A DNA stretch of 56,331 bases from Alphaproteobacteria bacterium. GTDB lineage: Bacteria > Pseudomonadota > Alphaproteobacteria > UBA9219. Under the pieces are notes generated by a model, which was given only the letters and a program-made list of their open reading frames with translations, was not told the DNA's origin and did not search any database. The stretch spans positions 1 to 56,331 of the forward strand of contig JABDFY010000014.1 of assembly GCA_013286365.1 (NCBI GenBank), in the 5' to 3' direction. Made by a program: the position numbers and the translations under genes. Positions 8,902 through 18,229 of this stretch are shown one piece after another. The first letter of the stretch is position 1; each line of letters begins with the position of its first letter.

Positions 8902-9710
8902 TTTGTACCAAAGCAATGTTCGGGACCTGGAAAACGGCGGGCGCGCACGTCCGCAGCATAGTTCTGAACTGCCTCTTGAATAATAGGAGCAAGTTCAGCA
9001 TAGCGTTTGATAAAACGTGGCGTAAATTCCGTAAATATCCCCAACACATCGTCAATGACCAAAACCTGACCATCACAGGCAGGCGAAGCGCCAATACCTA
9101 TGGTTGGAATTGTGATAGAAGAGGTAATGGCACGTGCGACAGGTTCAATGGTTCCCTCGATAACAAGAGCGAAAGCGCCTGCTTCAGCAATGGCCTTGGC
9201 GTCTGCCATAACTTGTTGTGCTTGCAAATCGTCGCGACCTTGAATTTTATAACCTTTCGATGTTTTAACTGATTGCGGCATAAGACCGATATGTCCCATG
9301 ACAGGTATCTGGTGTTGTGCCAAGTATTTGACCGTACTTGCCATGACGCTCCCGCCTTCGAATTTTACCGCCGCACAGCCGGTTTCCTTCATGATACGCG
9401 CGGCATTAAGAAGCGCCTGTTCATTTGAAACTTCATAACTTCCAAAGGGCATATCGACAACGACTAGAGCATGCGAAGAAGCCCGAACGACAGCGGCCCC
9501 ATGCGCAATCATCATGTCGAGGGTTACATGACGTGTACTTTCAAAGCCGTACACCACCATACCAAGCGAGTCGCCGACCAAAAGAATATCGACATAGGGA
9601 TCAAGCAATTTTGCCATCGGCGCTGTGTAAGCCGTAAGGCATACAATCGGTGTTGCGCCCTTGACGATATCCTTAATTTTTATAGGTTTAACTTCTGTTT
9701 GCGCGCCCAC
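8898..9710 (-). CDS. panB: 3-methyl-2-oxobutanoate hydroxymethyltransferase (ketopantoate hydroxymethyltransferase)
   Basis: A 270-residue enzyme of pantothenate synthesis that adds a hydroxymethyl group from methylene-tetrahydrofolate to ketoisovalerate. The family signatures [31 protein letters not shown] (given by position, residues about 25-55), [24 protein letters not shown] and [15 protein letters not shown] are all present, including the metal-binding Asp of VGDSLG. It is the first gene of a four-gene operon whose other members all make biotin; no panC or panD is next to it. It is divergent from bioB across 115 bases. Confidence 0.96.
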   Translation of the reverse strand: MGAQTEVKPIKIKDIVKGATPIVCLTAYTAPMAKLLDPYVDILLVGDSLGMVVYGFESTRHVTLDMMIAHGAAVVRASSHALVVVDMPFGSYEVSNEQALLNAARIMKETGCAAVKFEGGSVMASTVKYLAQHQIPVMGHIGLMPQSVKTSKGYKIQGRDDLQAQQVMADAKAIAEAGAFALVIEGTIEPVARAITSSITIPTIGIGASPACDGQVLVIDDVLGIFTEFTPRFIKRYAELAPIIQEAVQNYAADVRARRFPGPEHCFGTK

Positions 9711-9778
9711 GTTTATTCCATTACAACGATTTAAATTGCTATCCTACGAATATCAAATTCCACACCGAGAAGCGAATC

Positions 9779-9795
9779 TTGCGCTTATACCGCAA
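9779..9795. promoter_or_regulatory. Candidate operator between panB-bio operon and bioB
   Basis: An inverted repeat TTGCG-N7-CGCAA sits in the 115-base divergent region, 31 bases before the bioB ATG and about 70 bases from panB. Its place would allow one protein to control both biotin transcripts. It does not match the BioR box (TTATMKATAA-like) or the long BirA operator as I know them, so the binding protein is unknown. The arms are only 5 bp, so chance is possible. Confidence 0.3.
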
Positions 9796-9825
9796 AGAAA
9801 TGTACGTTAATGCAGGTTTTGTTAA

Positions 9826-10836
9826 ATGAAGGGATCAGCACCAATGGCCTCGACTGTTATAAATACCGGCTTGCGCCATAATTGGACCGTCGTAGAAATT
9901 GAGACGTTATTGCAAATGCCGCTACTTGATTTGGTGCATCAAGCCCAAATCATTCACCGCGAATATCAAGATGACAGCGTACAATTAGCAAGTCTCTTGT
10001 CGATTAAGACAGGCGGATGCCCTGAGGACTGTGCCTATTGCCCGCAGAGTGCGCATTATGCAAAAGAGGCGGGCGTTGCAAAAGAACCTTTGATGGATGT
10101 TGACGATGTTCTTACAAAAGCACGCTTGGCTCGTGAAGTAGGTGCCTCACGCTTTTGTATGGGCGCCGCATGGCGCGAGGTCAGGGACGGGCAGGATTTT
10201 GATAATGTGCTGGCCATGGTGCGTGGCGTGCGTTCTCTTGGCATGGAGGCATGCGTTACGCTTGGGATGTTAAAGCCGCACCAAGCCGAGCGTTTGGCCG
10301 AAGCGGGTTTGACAGCTTACAACCATAATCTTGATACCAGTCCAGAATTTTATGGCCAAATCATCTCGACCCGAGATTACAACGAACGTTTGGAAACTTT
10401 GTCGCATGTACGCGCTGCCGGCATCGCGGTTTGTTGTGGTGGAATTATAGGAATGGGAGAAAATACAAAAGACCGCGCGCAGATGTTACAAATTCTTGCA
10501 GCCATGAAACCCCACCCCGAAAGCGTGCCGATTAATGCCCTCGTTGCAGTGAAGGGCACACCGCTTGAGAATAGGCCGCCCGTCGATCCGCTTGACTTGG
10601 TGCGTATGTGTGCTGTCGCACGCATAACTATGCCGGAAGCGCGTGTCCGTCTATCGGCTGGACGTGCCATGCTTAGCCGCGAGGCCCAAGTCTTGTGTTT
10701 AATGGCTGGGGCTAATTCAATATTCTACGGCGAAAAACTACTAACCACAGCCAATAATGATGCTGAAGCCGATCGACAACTCATTGAGGCGATTGGTTTA
10801 AAAATTTCCGGTAAGGTCGAAGCAGCAGCGGCTTAG
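9826..10836 (+). CDS. bioB: Biotin synthase
   Basis: A 336-residue radical-SAM enzyme that inserts sulfur into dethiobiotin. The SAM-cluster motif CPEDCAYC lies at about residues 65-72, and the downstream signatures [24 protein letters not shown] and the conserved RLSAGR end are present. The start could be the ATG at 9826 or the in-frame ATG at 9844, which has AAGGGA about 11 bases upstream; both are plausible. It is divergent from panB-bioFHC, so the window has bioB, F, C and H; bioA and bioD must be elsewhere. Confidence 0.97.
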   Translation: MKGSAPMASTVINTGLRHNWTVVEIETLLQMPLLDLVHQAQIIHREYQDDSVQLASLLSIKTGGCPEDCAYCPQSAHYAKEAGVAKEPLMDVDDVLTKARLAREVGASRFCMGAAWREVRDGQDFDNVLAMVRGVRSLGMEACVTLGMLKPHQAERLAEAGLTAYNHNLDTSPEFYGQIISTRDYNERLETLSHVRAAGIAVCCGGIIGMGENTKDRAQMLQILAAMKPHPESVPINALVAVKGTPLENRPPVDPLDLVRMCAVARITMPEARVRLSAGRAMLSREAQVLCLMAGANSIFYGEKLLTTANNDAEADRQLIEAIGLKISGKVEAAAA

Positions 10837-10886
10837 AAGTGAATTTTAAAATAAGCGCATAACATTTAGAATATTGCCACAATACT

Positions 10887-11150
10887 TTAATTCTCGGCTG
10901 CGCTTAAGGCTGTGCGGAGTGTGGCAATTTTCGTCTTAGCCAGCTGAAGCGCTGGGAGTCGAAAGTCAGCTCTGAAAGGTATAAATCCAAGTTGACCACT
11001 AAAAGATCGCTTACCGCCGGCACATAATTCATGCATAACTAGGTCAATATTTTTAAACGGTTTTTTTACATTAGCGGCTGAGCCATGCGTAATGCGGACA
11101 TTGCTGCTGAGCAAAACACCCAATTTTTTTGGTGCGTTTAAAACGGACAT
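10887..11150 (-). CDS. Small hypothetical protein, 87 aa
   Basis: I do not recognise this protein. It is basic and mostly polar, with no transmembrane segment or known motif that I can see. A GGGGGA Shine-Dalgarno 7 bases before the ATG supports translation. It stands alone between bioB (convergent, 50 bases away) and a 325-base gap. It may be a real small gene or a chance frame; I lean to real because of the ribosome binding site. Confidence 0.4.
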   Translation of the reverse strand: MSVLNAPKKLGVLLSSNVRITHGSAANVKKPFKNIDLVMHELCAGGKRSFSGQLGFIPFRADFRLPALQLAKTKIATLRTALSAAEN

Positions 11151-11475
11151 ATTTATTCCCCCATGATTTAAATATAGCTGCGTCTTGAATTGTAATATCA
11201 GCCAACCGTTATCAAATGAAACAGAAGATTTGCAAGATCACTCGTGGCCGTCAAGTGAAACAGTAGCGATTATCCCATGCCGCTAATCTCTGTTTAGCCT
11301 TGATTTTATGGAATAAAACATACCATGGTTAAGATCTTATCCATCCGCCAAATCTCTAAAACTAAATCAGGCGACTACTGTCACATAAGATCGAAATAAT
11401 AAAATTTATAGTCAACTCACAAAAACGTAGCGCAGAAATGCGGCCATAATCAAAGTTTTAGATTTGGCCGCAAGC
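11151..11475. other. Intergenic region without a clear gene
   Basis: AT-rich sequence between the 87-aa gene and the transporter. I see no coding frame with support. The only clear structure is the inverted repeat at 11439-11472, described as a possible terminator. Confidence 0.4.
11439..11472 (-). terminator. Possible terminator of the DHA2 transporter
   Basis: An 8-bp perfect inverted repeat, TGCGGCCA and TGGCCGCA, separated by 18 bases, begins three bases after the transporter stop codon. Only three T residues follow on the minus strand, so termination may be weak or factor-dependent. Confidence 0.45.
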
Positions 11476-12906
11476 TTATGCCGGATCGCCATGTTTGGCT
11501 GACGCAACACCTTGTACGCGTCCGCTGAGTTCAGCCCCTGCATAGGGCGAAAGCGGCAGGAAAAAGAATATTGCCGCAAGCGACAAGGCGCCTACAACTA
11601 AGTAGGACGGCCAGAAATCTTGCGCTCCTAAAATGGTTGTATGATTCCAAGCCAGCGTCAGATTTAAAAGCAAGGCCCCAGTTGCAACACCCATGCTAAG
11701 TGATAGCTGTTGTCCCATACTATAGAGCGTGTTCGCACGGCTAATTAAGGAGTTTGGCACTTCGGCATAGGCCAAGGTGTTCAGACTCGTGAACTGCAAC
11801 GAGCGAAAAAAACCGCCCACCAGCAAGAAGGCGAAAATAATAAGATGGGGCGTTGTCGGATGAAACAAACTACAGCCAGCAAGAAAAAGGCTGTTCAAAA
11901 TGGTATCGCCTACTAGTACTGTACGAAAACCTAATTTACGAATAATCGGTGTCGCGGACATTTTCATAAGCAACGCACCCGCCGCACTCGCGAAAGTCAA
12001 CATGCCTGACGTTGCCGCTGAAAGACCAAAACCATATTGCAGCATAAGGGGCAGTAAAAATGGCAAAGCCCCGATGCCAACACGGAAAAGGGAGCCGCCG
12101 ACAATTGAGGCGCGATAGGTCTGAAGCTTTAACAAGCTGAAATCAATAATTGGGTGGCGTATTCGTCGTGTGTGCAAGACGTAAAGTACGAGACATATAG
12201 TGCCGCAAATCAAAAGAGCAACAACACTTGAGGTGGGCAGTAATTTGCGACCTACGGTCTCAAAGCCGAACACGAGCCCTGCCAAGGAAAAGGCCATCAG
12301 TAAAAATCCCTTCATATCCAAGGGTCCTGATGACGTTTCACGGGTATTTTCGATAAAAATCGTCGTCAAAATGATACCGAGCAGACCAATGGGTACATTG
12401 ACGAAAAAGATCCATCGCCAGGAACTGTAAGTAACAATGAAACCTCCAACGAGAGGACCCAGTACAGGGCCGATCATAGCTGGCGTTGTTAGCCATGCCA
12501 TGGCTCCGACCAATTCAGATCTTGGAACAGCGCGGAGCATGACAAGACGGCCGACCGGTACCATCATGGCGCCGCCCATGCCTTGAAGAATACGCGAGCT
12601 CACAAGTTGCCATAAACTGCCCGACAGACCACAGCAAATAGAGCCCAGCGTAAAGACAACAATAGCAGCTCGGAATACTGTGCGAGCGCCGTAGCGGTCG
12701 GCTACCCAGCCACTCAGTGGAATAAATACCGCCAGGCTGAACATATAAGATGTGATAGCAAGATTGAGATGCAAAGGGTCAGCATGAAGCGATCTAGCAA
12801 TTGAGGGCAGGGCGGTTGCTATAATGGAGCCATCAAGGTTTTCCATAAACAATGCACAAGCGATTATAAGCGGAATAAGAGTGGAGTTTCGTGAAAGGGA
12901 GGCCAT
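11476..12906 (-). CDS. MFS drug exporter, DHA2 (EmrB/QacA) family
   Basis: A 476-residue inner-membrane protein with about 14 hydrophobic segments, the DHA2 pattern. The N-terminus ENLDGSIIATALPSIARSL carries the DHA2 motif around the first helix, followed by GWVADRYGARTVFR (loop 2-3 motif A) and GPVLGPLVGG (motif C of exporters). Such proteins expel drugs, dyes or bile-like compounds with proton antiport. No EmrA-like partner or regulator is adjacent, so the substrate cannot be told. Confidence 0.88.
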   Translation of the reverse strand: MASLSRNSTLIPLIIACALFMENLDGSIIATALPSIARSLHADPLHLNLAITSYMFSLAVFIPLSGWVADRYGARTVFRAAIVVFTLGSICCGLSGSLWQLVSSRILQGMGGAMMVPVGRLVMLRAVPRSELVGAMAWLTTPAMIGPVLGPLVGGFIVTYSSWRWIFFVNVPIGLLGIILTTIFIENTRETSSGPLDMKGFLLMAFSLAGLVFGFETVGRKLLPTSSVVALLICGTICLVLYVLHTRRIRHPIIDFSLLKLQTYRASIVGGSLFRVGIGALPFLLPLMLQYGFGLSAATSGMLTFASAAGALLMKMSATPIIRKLGFRTVLVGDTILNSLFLAGCSLFHPTTPHLIIFAFLLVGGFFRSLQFTSLNTLAYAEVPNSLISRANTLYSMGQQLSLSMGVATGALLLNLTLAWNHTTILGAQDFWPSYLVVGALSLAAIFFFLPLSPYAGAELSGRVQGVASAKHGDPA

Positions 12907-12980
12907 GCGTACGAATATCCGGTATAACTTTGTCTCGATGAATATTGACTATAAACAGTGAAAAAGAATTTAGCTACAAG

Positions 12981-13388
12981 TCAGAGAGGTTTTGCGCCCA
13001 TTTTTATCATATGATCTTTGATCAGCGTAGAGGAGATTCCGCTGGTGCGGGGCAAATAGATAACTTCGCAAAGGGATTTATGACAGTCGAATTTGCCTTG
13101 CCAATCATCGCCCATAACAAGAATGTCAGCCTTATAGGCTTTGATGTAGTCGCCCTTTAATTCCAGGCTTTCTTCGGGAAAAACCTCATCAACGCAGGAC
13201 AAGGCACTAATAATTTCAACACGTTCAGCCAGCGAAAAAATGGGTTTAATGCCTTTTTTGGAGAAATTTAACTCATCAGTTGAAATACCAACGACCAGTC
13301 GATCACCGAGCTGGCGCCCCCGTTGCAAGATACGCAAATGGCCAATATGAAAGAGATCATATGTGCCAAATGTAATAACGGTTTTCAT
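12981..13388 (-). CDS. Glycerol-3-phosphate cytidylyltransferase-like protein
   Basis: A 135-residue nucleotidyltransferase, close to the length of TagD. The family signatures are clear: TFGTYDLFHIGHLRIL with the HxGH active site, VGISTDELN, and the C-terminal RTSGISSTLIKD (the RTxGISST motif). It should activate glycerol-3-phosphate (or a related polyol phosphate) with CTP to the CDP form. It is coupled by an ATGA overlap (13385-13388) to the CDP-glycerol glycerophosphotransferase-like gene upstream, which would use its product. Confidence 0.9.
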   Translation of the reverse strand: MKTVITFGTYDLFHIGHLRILQRGRQLGDRLVVGISTDELNFSKKGIKPIFSLAERVEIISALSCVDEVFPEESLELKGDYIKAYKADILVMGDDWQGKFDCHKSLCEVIYLPRTSGISSTLIKDHMIKMGAKPL

Positions 13389-14653
13389 GGTGCCTCAAGA
13401 TATTTCATGATGAGTTTGCAAATCCTGTTCGCAGCTTTACCGTCATGATGGTCGAATAGTTCATTTCGTAAGGCCCGGCGCGCATTTCTAAAGGTATCAG
13501 AACTTGGTTTGTCGAGACTATTGAGAGCTGCATCGCCCGTCTTAATGAGGCTCTCTATATTATAAGAAATTGCACCAGGCGTGTAGTATTCGCGGCCCTT
13601 AATGAGAGGACGTGAGTTTGCTACATAATCTTCATGGTCGGGGCGATAAAAGAGCAGCGGTTTATCTCTCAGCAGAAAATCAAGTGCCAGTGAAGAATAG
13701 TCAGTCATTAAAAGATCGACATTTTTGACGATCGGATAAATATCCATATATGGAGCGAGGAACCATAAGTTAGGATAGCGCCGACGTAACTCAGCCGTGG
13801 CCCCTTGTTCGCTGGGATGAAGATTTATACACAAAAGGCAATCACGACTGCGACAAAAATCAGCGAATGACAGGATATCGGCCTTCGCAAACCAAGCCGG
13901 CCCCGCGTGATCGCGGAAGGTGGGGGAATAGAGTATTACCAGCTTGCCTTGATGTTGTGCCGTCTTAATGCGCGATAAAGACTCTTCATCGACATTTATC
14001 AAATCTGATTTGGTCAGATCGCGAAAAAAAACATCGTTGCGGGGATAGCCTAGTGCCGCAAATTCATGAAAAGAAAAACGCTGTTGCCAAGCTTTTAGTG
14101 AAGATTGATTGGTCGCAATCAATGCCTCAAAAGGTCCGCAGCCCGCCATGACCCCAACATGTGAAAAACTTTGTAACCCAATCTCTTTGAGGGGTATGCC
14201 ATGCCATAGCTGAATAAACTTCGCCCCTTGTAAAAGCGCATGGGGGATGGGGCCGCCAGCATTTTGAGGGTAGAAATTGTCATAAAGGACGGCAATCTTG
14301 GTACTTAAGAGTGTTTGAATATAATGTGGATCAGACGAAGACAAGTAAGAAATTCCTGCAGCTTTTAGCAATTTCTGCTGGTTTTGGTCCTCGATTAGAA
14401 AGTGACACGTAACGTTTTTGTTTTTCGAATATTCACGAAAGGCGAGATAGGCATATTTGATGTTATCGCCAAAATAATTGATGCCGACAAAAACGACTGT
14501 TTTTTCTTTAGGGTAAATTTTTGAAACATGTGCCAATGACTGAGCGGTAAGCTGTGTCTCCAACTTTTGCTCAAGCGCTACGACTTTGCCCTCAAGTTCC
14601 TTTATGGTGGGTTCAGCCATTGTGGGTTCCGTAGTCTGCAACGAGAGATCCAA
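13385..14653 (-). CDS. CDP-glycerol glycerophosphotransferase family protein (TagB/TagF-like)
   Basis: A 422-residue protein with the glycerophosphotransferase fold: FIQLWHGIPLKEIG (donor-site His), the central YSPTFRDH, and LLMTDYSSLALDFLL with the conserved TDYSS region near the C-terminus. A short Glu/Leu-rich segment at residues 15-40 may form a coiled coil. Such enzymes join polyol-phosphate units to a lipid- or sugar-linked acceptor at the cytoplasmic membrane. With the cytidylyltransferase it forms a minimal module for a glycerol-phosphate-containing surface polymer. The polymer and acceptor are unknown. Confidence 0.88.
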   Translation of the reverse strand: MDLSLQTTEPTMAEPTIKELEGKVVALEQKLETQLTAQSLAHVSKIYPKEKTVVFVGINYFGDNIKYAYLAFREYSKNKNVTCHFLIEDQNQQKLLKAAGISYLSSSDPHYIQTLLSTKIAVLYDNFYPQNAGGPIPHALLQGAKFIQLWHGIPLKEIGLQSFSHVGVMAGCGPFEALIATNQSSLKAWQQRFSFHEFAALGYPRNDVFFRDLTKSDLINVDEESLSRIKTAQHQGKLVILYSPTFRDHAGPAWFAKADILSFADFCRSRDCLLCINLHPSEQGATAELRRRYPNLWFLAPYMDIYPIVKNVDLLMTDYSSLALDFLLRDKPLLFYRPDHEDYVANSRPLIKGREYYTPGAISYNIESLIKTGDAALNSLDKPSSDTFRNARRALRNELFDHHDGKAANRICKLIMKYLEAP

Positions 14654-14741
14654 ACAAGTCCAGCTATAGTGTCAAGAGATAGGCGACATGGCAAGCCAAA
14701 CTCGCCCTAAAGCACTACTACGCATGACTTGCGATTGTGAT

Positions 14742-15113
14742 CTATGGCTGTTTGTTTTTAATGTGGAATGTATATTCACCCTCAGTACCATGCGTATCAA
14801 CTGATGTGACATGCCAGACAACATGGTAGGTGCCGCTGGCCAGTGGTTTAAGCGGTACATGAATGGTGGTCATGTTCTCTACATCTATATGGGCGCCATC
14901 AATACTGATTGGATTGCCGTCATCATCGTGGATTTCAACGGTGCTAAATGCTGGTTCAATTTGTTCAGTAAATACGAGAGTCATTTCGCTCAAGGGTGCG
15001 TCGACTGTGCTGTCGGGGGCAGGTATAGTATGATCAAGTTCAGCATGGGCGCGTGCCGCTGATGGTAAGACGAGGGATATAAGCAGCAATCCAAAAAAGA
15101 TAAGTAGCCGCAT
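14742..15113 (-). CDS. CopC-like copper-binding periplasmic protein
   Basis: A 123-residue secreted protein. The signal peptide (about residues 1-22) ends in AARA, so the mature protein would begin with HAELDHTIPA. An N-terminal His after cleavage and the later VDTHGTEGEYTFHI are the CopC-type copper ligands, and APDSTVDAPLSEMTLVFTE is the usual CopC strand pattern. CopC proteins carry Cu(II) in the periplasm. No CopD-like membrane gene is adjacent, though CopC-only proteins exist. The neighbour downstream is an unrelated membrane protein. Confidence 0.85.
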   Translation of the reverse strand: MRLLIFFGLLLISLVLPSAARAHAELDHTIPAPDSTVDAPLSEMTLVFTEQIEPAFSTVEIHDDDGNPISIDGAHIDVENMTTIHVPLKPLASGTYHVVWHVTSVDTHGTEGEYTFHIKNKQP

Positions 15114-15158
15114 ATCAACCTCTAGTTGTTATTGAAACTTACTAATCCAAGCCGGCCC

Positions 15159-17417
15159 TCAACGTACAAGTGCCCCAAACAAATTGGAGTAATCATCCGT
15201 CCAAACACCCTTGTCTGATGTCCGCAACAAGGGTGTCCATCGCTTGTCCTTGCTGATTTTAGCAAAATCAGCGTCATGACGTGCAACAATAATCCAATCA
15301 GAGGCAGCTTTTCCGCTTGTCTTGGGATCATCATCGTCGCCATCATCTTCATCATCCCAACGCCGAGCCTTCAAGCCCAGGGATGAAGCAACGTTGCTCA
15401 CGACCGGAGCGAGATCAAGATATCGGTTGGAGATGTGAAACAATATCAAGCCGCCCATGCGCAGCTTTGAAAGATAAAGTTGGACAGCTTGTTGAGTTAT
15501 AAGATGAATGGGTATGGCATCGGATGTAAATGCGTCGAGTATAATCATATTGAACGTATAATCTGGCTGTTGAATGATGGATAATCGCGCATCGCCGAGG
15601 ACTATATCTGGCTGGGCGGGGCAGTCTCTGAGATACGTGAATAAGTCTGGATTACGCGCAATGGCTACATCGGCCGGATTAATTTCAAAATAGGTCCAGT
15701 GTTCGCCAGGTTTTTCATAACACGCAACCGTGCCCGTTCCGAGGCCAACGAGGCCAACACGTTGTGTGAGCGTTGTACCACTGATAGCGGCAAATGCCTG
15801 ACCAAGAGGCCCTTCTGGGTGGTAATAAGTGAGTGGTTCTAAGCGGCGGTCGGGATATTGACTTTGGGAGCCATGGAGGGTTGTGCCGTTGTAAAGATTA
15901 TGTTGCGGGGGATCGCTGTCGTCTGTGACTTTGAGGACGCCATAAAAATTTCTAACTTGCGCAAGAGTATTATCGGTATCAGAAATGATAAATCCAGCGA
16001 TAATCAAGGCCGCCATACCAAGGCCGAAGCGGATTGAGCGCTGTTGGAATGCGAATACGGCAATGGCCGCAATCACCAGCACAATCAACGATCCGCTATC
16101 GCTCAGATCCTCGAAGTTTAGGTCGGTATAACGATCCAACAGGACGAGCGTCAAAAATACAACAGCAGGTAATACCAGATCGCCAAAAGCCAACCATTTG
16201 CGATTTAATTGAGGCAACGCACCTGGACGCAACAAGCAAGCTATAATTAGCATGAGGGGATATTCATAGATATCCGTAAACAATAGCGGTGCAATAAGTG
16301 CGTTAAAGATTCCGCCAAGTGCGCCCCCTAACGCAATGAGCAAGTAGAACTCAGTAAGATTTTTTACCGCAGGTCGTGAGCGAAACAGTTCTTGATGGCA
16401 AAGAAGGGCGGTTACAAAAAATGCAGCCAGATGTAGGGCAAATAATGGAAGAATATTATCGCTTACACCTGAAAGGAGAACAATCGCTAGAACAACAAGC
16501 AATGCAGCTTGCAAATGTGCAACTAGATTCTGTGGAATTTGAACAAGACTTTGGAATGCAAGCACGAAACTCAGCAAGTAAAGTATGAGAGGGATGACCC
16601 AAAATAAAGCGACGGCAGCGACGTCGATGGTTAAATGCGTCGTCACTCCCAAGAGAAGGCTAGATGGAACAAAGGCGTATAATGTCCACTTGACGCGTGT
16701 CCACGGCGATATTTTTCCGGCTTTATCGTCGGTTTTTGCAGTTACGGCTCGATCAGGCTTGCCCTTTATTCTTAGAAAAACAGTTAGGGCGCAGATCAGC
16801 GCAAGGCCAGCAAGTAGAAAATAGCCTAGTGTCCAAGAAACGCTTTGGTTGTGAAGGTGAAGATTGGGCTCAATAATGGTAGGATAGGAAGCAAGAGCCG
16901 CCAAACTGCCTAAATTGCTGGCAGAATATAAAAAATATGGATCGCGAGATGATCGTGCTTGCGTACGAGCATACCATGCCTGCAATAAGGGTGCCGTACC
17001 TGCAAGAACGAGAAACGGGGCACCAATCATGACGAGTAAAGTGCCAAGCAGCCATAATACCGGGTTCGAACCAGCAGTTGGTAGGTCAATTCCTTTCATA
17101 GACACAGGTAGAACGATACCTGCGGCGAGTAGTAAAATTGGATGTAAAAAAATTTTTAAGCGGCTATTCAGCCAATGTTCCGTTGCATGTGCGTAAAGAT
17201 ACCCCAGCAGCAACGTGATCTGGAAAAATACCATACAAGTATTCCAGACCGCTGCACCACCACCGAGAACAGGCAGAATCATCTTTGACGTAAATAGCTG
17301 AACCCAGAACAAAAGCGCAGCACTAATAAGTAAAGCAAGGCCGAATAATATCTGCAGCACATACCGCTCCTCTGTAGCAAAGAGGCCGAGCCTAACAGAA
17401 CCATATCGGATCGACAA
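15159..17417 (-). CDS. Membrane-fused spermidine synthase-like protein
   Basis: A 752-residue protein with about a dozen hydrophobic segments in residues 20-500 and a soluble methyltransferase-fold domain at about 520-730. That domain has GLVGLGTGTVACY (nucleotide-binding glycine loop), YFEINPADVAIA, VLGDARLSI and MIILDAFTSDAIPIHL, the SpeE-like order. The family is known as fused MFS/spermidine synthase; its reaction is mostly unproven. A short acidic DEDDGDDDD stretch lies near residue 705. The start at 17417 is the first in frame; an internal start just before the first helix is also possible. Confidence 0.8.
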   Translation of the reverse strand: MSIRYGSVRLGLFATEERYVLQILFGLALLISAALLFWVQLFTSKMILPVLGGGAAVWNTCMVFFQITLLLGYLYAHATEHWLNSRLKIFLHPILLLAAGIVLPVSMKGIDLPTAGSNPVLWLLGTLLVMIGAPFLVLAGTAPLLQAWYARTQARSSRDPYFLYSASNLGSLAALASYPTIIEPNLHLHNQSVSWTLGYFLLAGLALICALTVFLRIKGKPDRAVTAKTDDKAGKISPWTRVKWTLYAFVPSSLLLGVTTHLTIDVAAVALFWVIPLILYLLSFVLAFQSLVQIPQNLVAHLQAALLVVLAIVLLSGVSDNILPLFALHLAAFFVTALLCHQELFRSRPAVKNLTEFYLLIALGGALGGIFNALIAPLLFTDIYEYPLMLIIACLLRPGALPQLNRKWLAFGDLVLPAVVFLTLVLLDRYTDLNFEDLSDSGSLIVLVIAAIAVFAFQQRSIRFGLGMAALIIAGFIISDTDNTLAQVRNFYGVLKVTDDSDPPQHNLYNGTTLHGSQSQYPDRRLEPLTYYHPEGPLGQAFAAISGTTLTQRVGLVGLGTGTVACYEKPGEHWTYFEINPADVAIARNPDLFTYLRDCPAQPDIVLGDARLSIIQQPDYTFNMIILDAFTSDAIPIHLITQQAVQLYLSKLRMGGLILFHISNRYLDLAPVVSNVASSLGLKARRWDDEDDGDDDDPKTSGKAASDWIIVARHDADFAKISKDKRWTPLLRTSDKGVWTDDYSNLFGALVR

Positions 17418-17597
17418 AGCCGAAGTGTTTTACTTAAAACGACGGTAAATCATGATCATGTGTTAGGGGGAACACGCGGTAATATTTTCTAGCACTAAAA
17501 CTTATTTCAATTTTTTGTCTTATTGGTTGCGGCCACCAAGATTTTCCCTGTGGTTTTTAGTGTCAAATTTATTTGTCATTCATGCGTTGAGCGGCGA

Positions 17598-18095
17598 TCA
17601 CCCGACAAACTCACGAAGTGCTTTGCTCCAAAGAAATAATTTCTTTTTATAAGTCATCTTTGCATGTGCCGGGCTAGTTGAGGGGAGAATTATGTGACGA
17701 ACGGCTGGGAGTCCTGTTAGCGAGAAACGCCGAAATAGCTTTTCGGCAGGCTGGCCGTTGAAACAGATCAGTTCTATGCGTTTATGTTTTTTGAAAAACG
17801 AGCCGAAGTCATTTGGCAGCGGGGATTGGATGTTGGAGTCGAGACTACCGACACGATATGCTGATTTACAGACATCCCAGAGTGCGATGCCGTTGTTTTT
17901 TAGAAAATTTAGCCGATCTTTATAGGGCTTATCAGGCGAGGCTCCGGTTAGCTCTCCCATAATCTTCCAAAAGCTGTTTGCTTTCTTGGCATAATATTGG
18001 CCACGTTTGAGAGATTCTTCGCCCGGCAGTGTACCTAGAATAAGTACCCGCGCATTAATACGAGAAACCGCCCTAAAGCTGACGCACTTTGTCAA
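17598..18095 (-). CDS. Hypoxanthine/uracil-DNA glycosylase, UDG family 6-like
   Basis: A 165-residue glycosylase of the uracil-DNA glycosylase superfamily. The N-terminal motif ILGTLPGEESLKRGQYYAKKANSFW (residues 19-43, by position) and the C-terminal LPSTSPAHA are typical of the DNA-deoxyinosine (hypoxanthine) glycosylase branch. It would remove deaminated bases from DNA. It stands alone, with about 180 bases on its 3' side and a spacer before exoD on its 5' side. Confidence 0.85.
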   Translation of the reverse strand: MTKCVSFRAVSRINARVLILGTLPGEESLKRGQYYAKKANSFWKIMGELTGASPDKPYKDRLNFLKNNGIALWDVCKSAYRVGSLDSNIQSPLPNDFGSFFKKHKRIELICFNGQPAEKLFRRFSLTGLPAVRHIILPSTSPAHAKMTYKKKLFLWSKALREFVG

Positions 18096-18229
18096 TTACA
18101 ATCCCCTAATTATGAGGCCCAGCTTACATGAATGAGGGCGCCCATTCTACGTAGAAAATAGATTAGCATAATCTCTAAGAACTTATGTGGATGCACAAAA
18201 AAGCCCCCGCGTGTTGGAAACATAAATAC

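Noticed and set aside
8823..9272. 149-aa plus-strand frame
   Set aside because: Lies antisense to bioF/panB, which are clear; no start signal and no recognisable protein.
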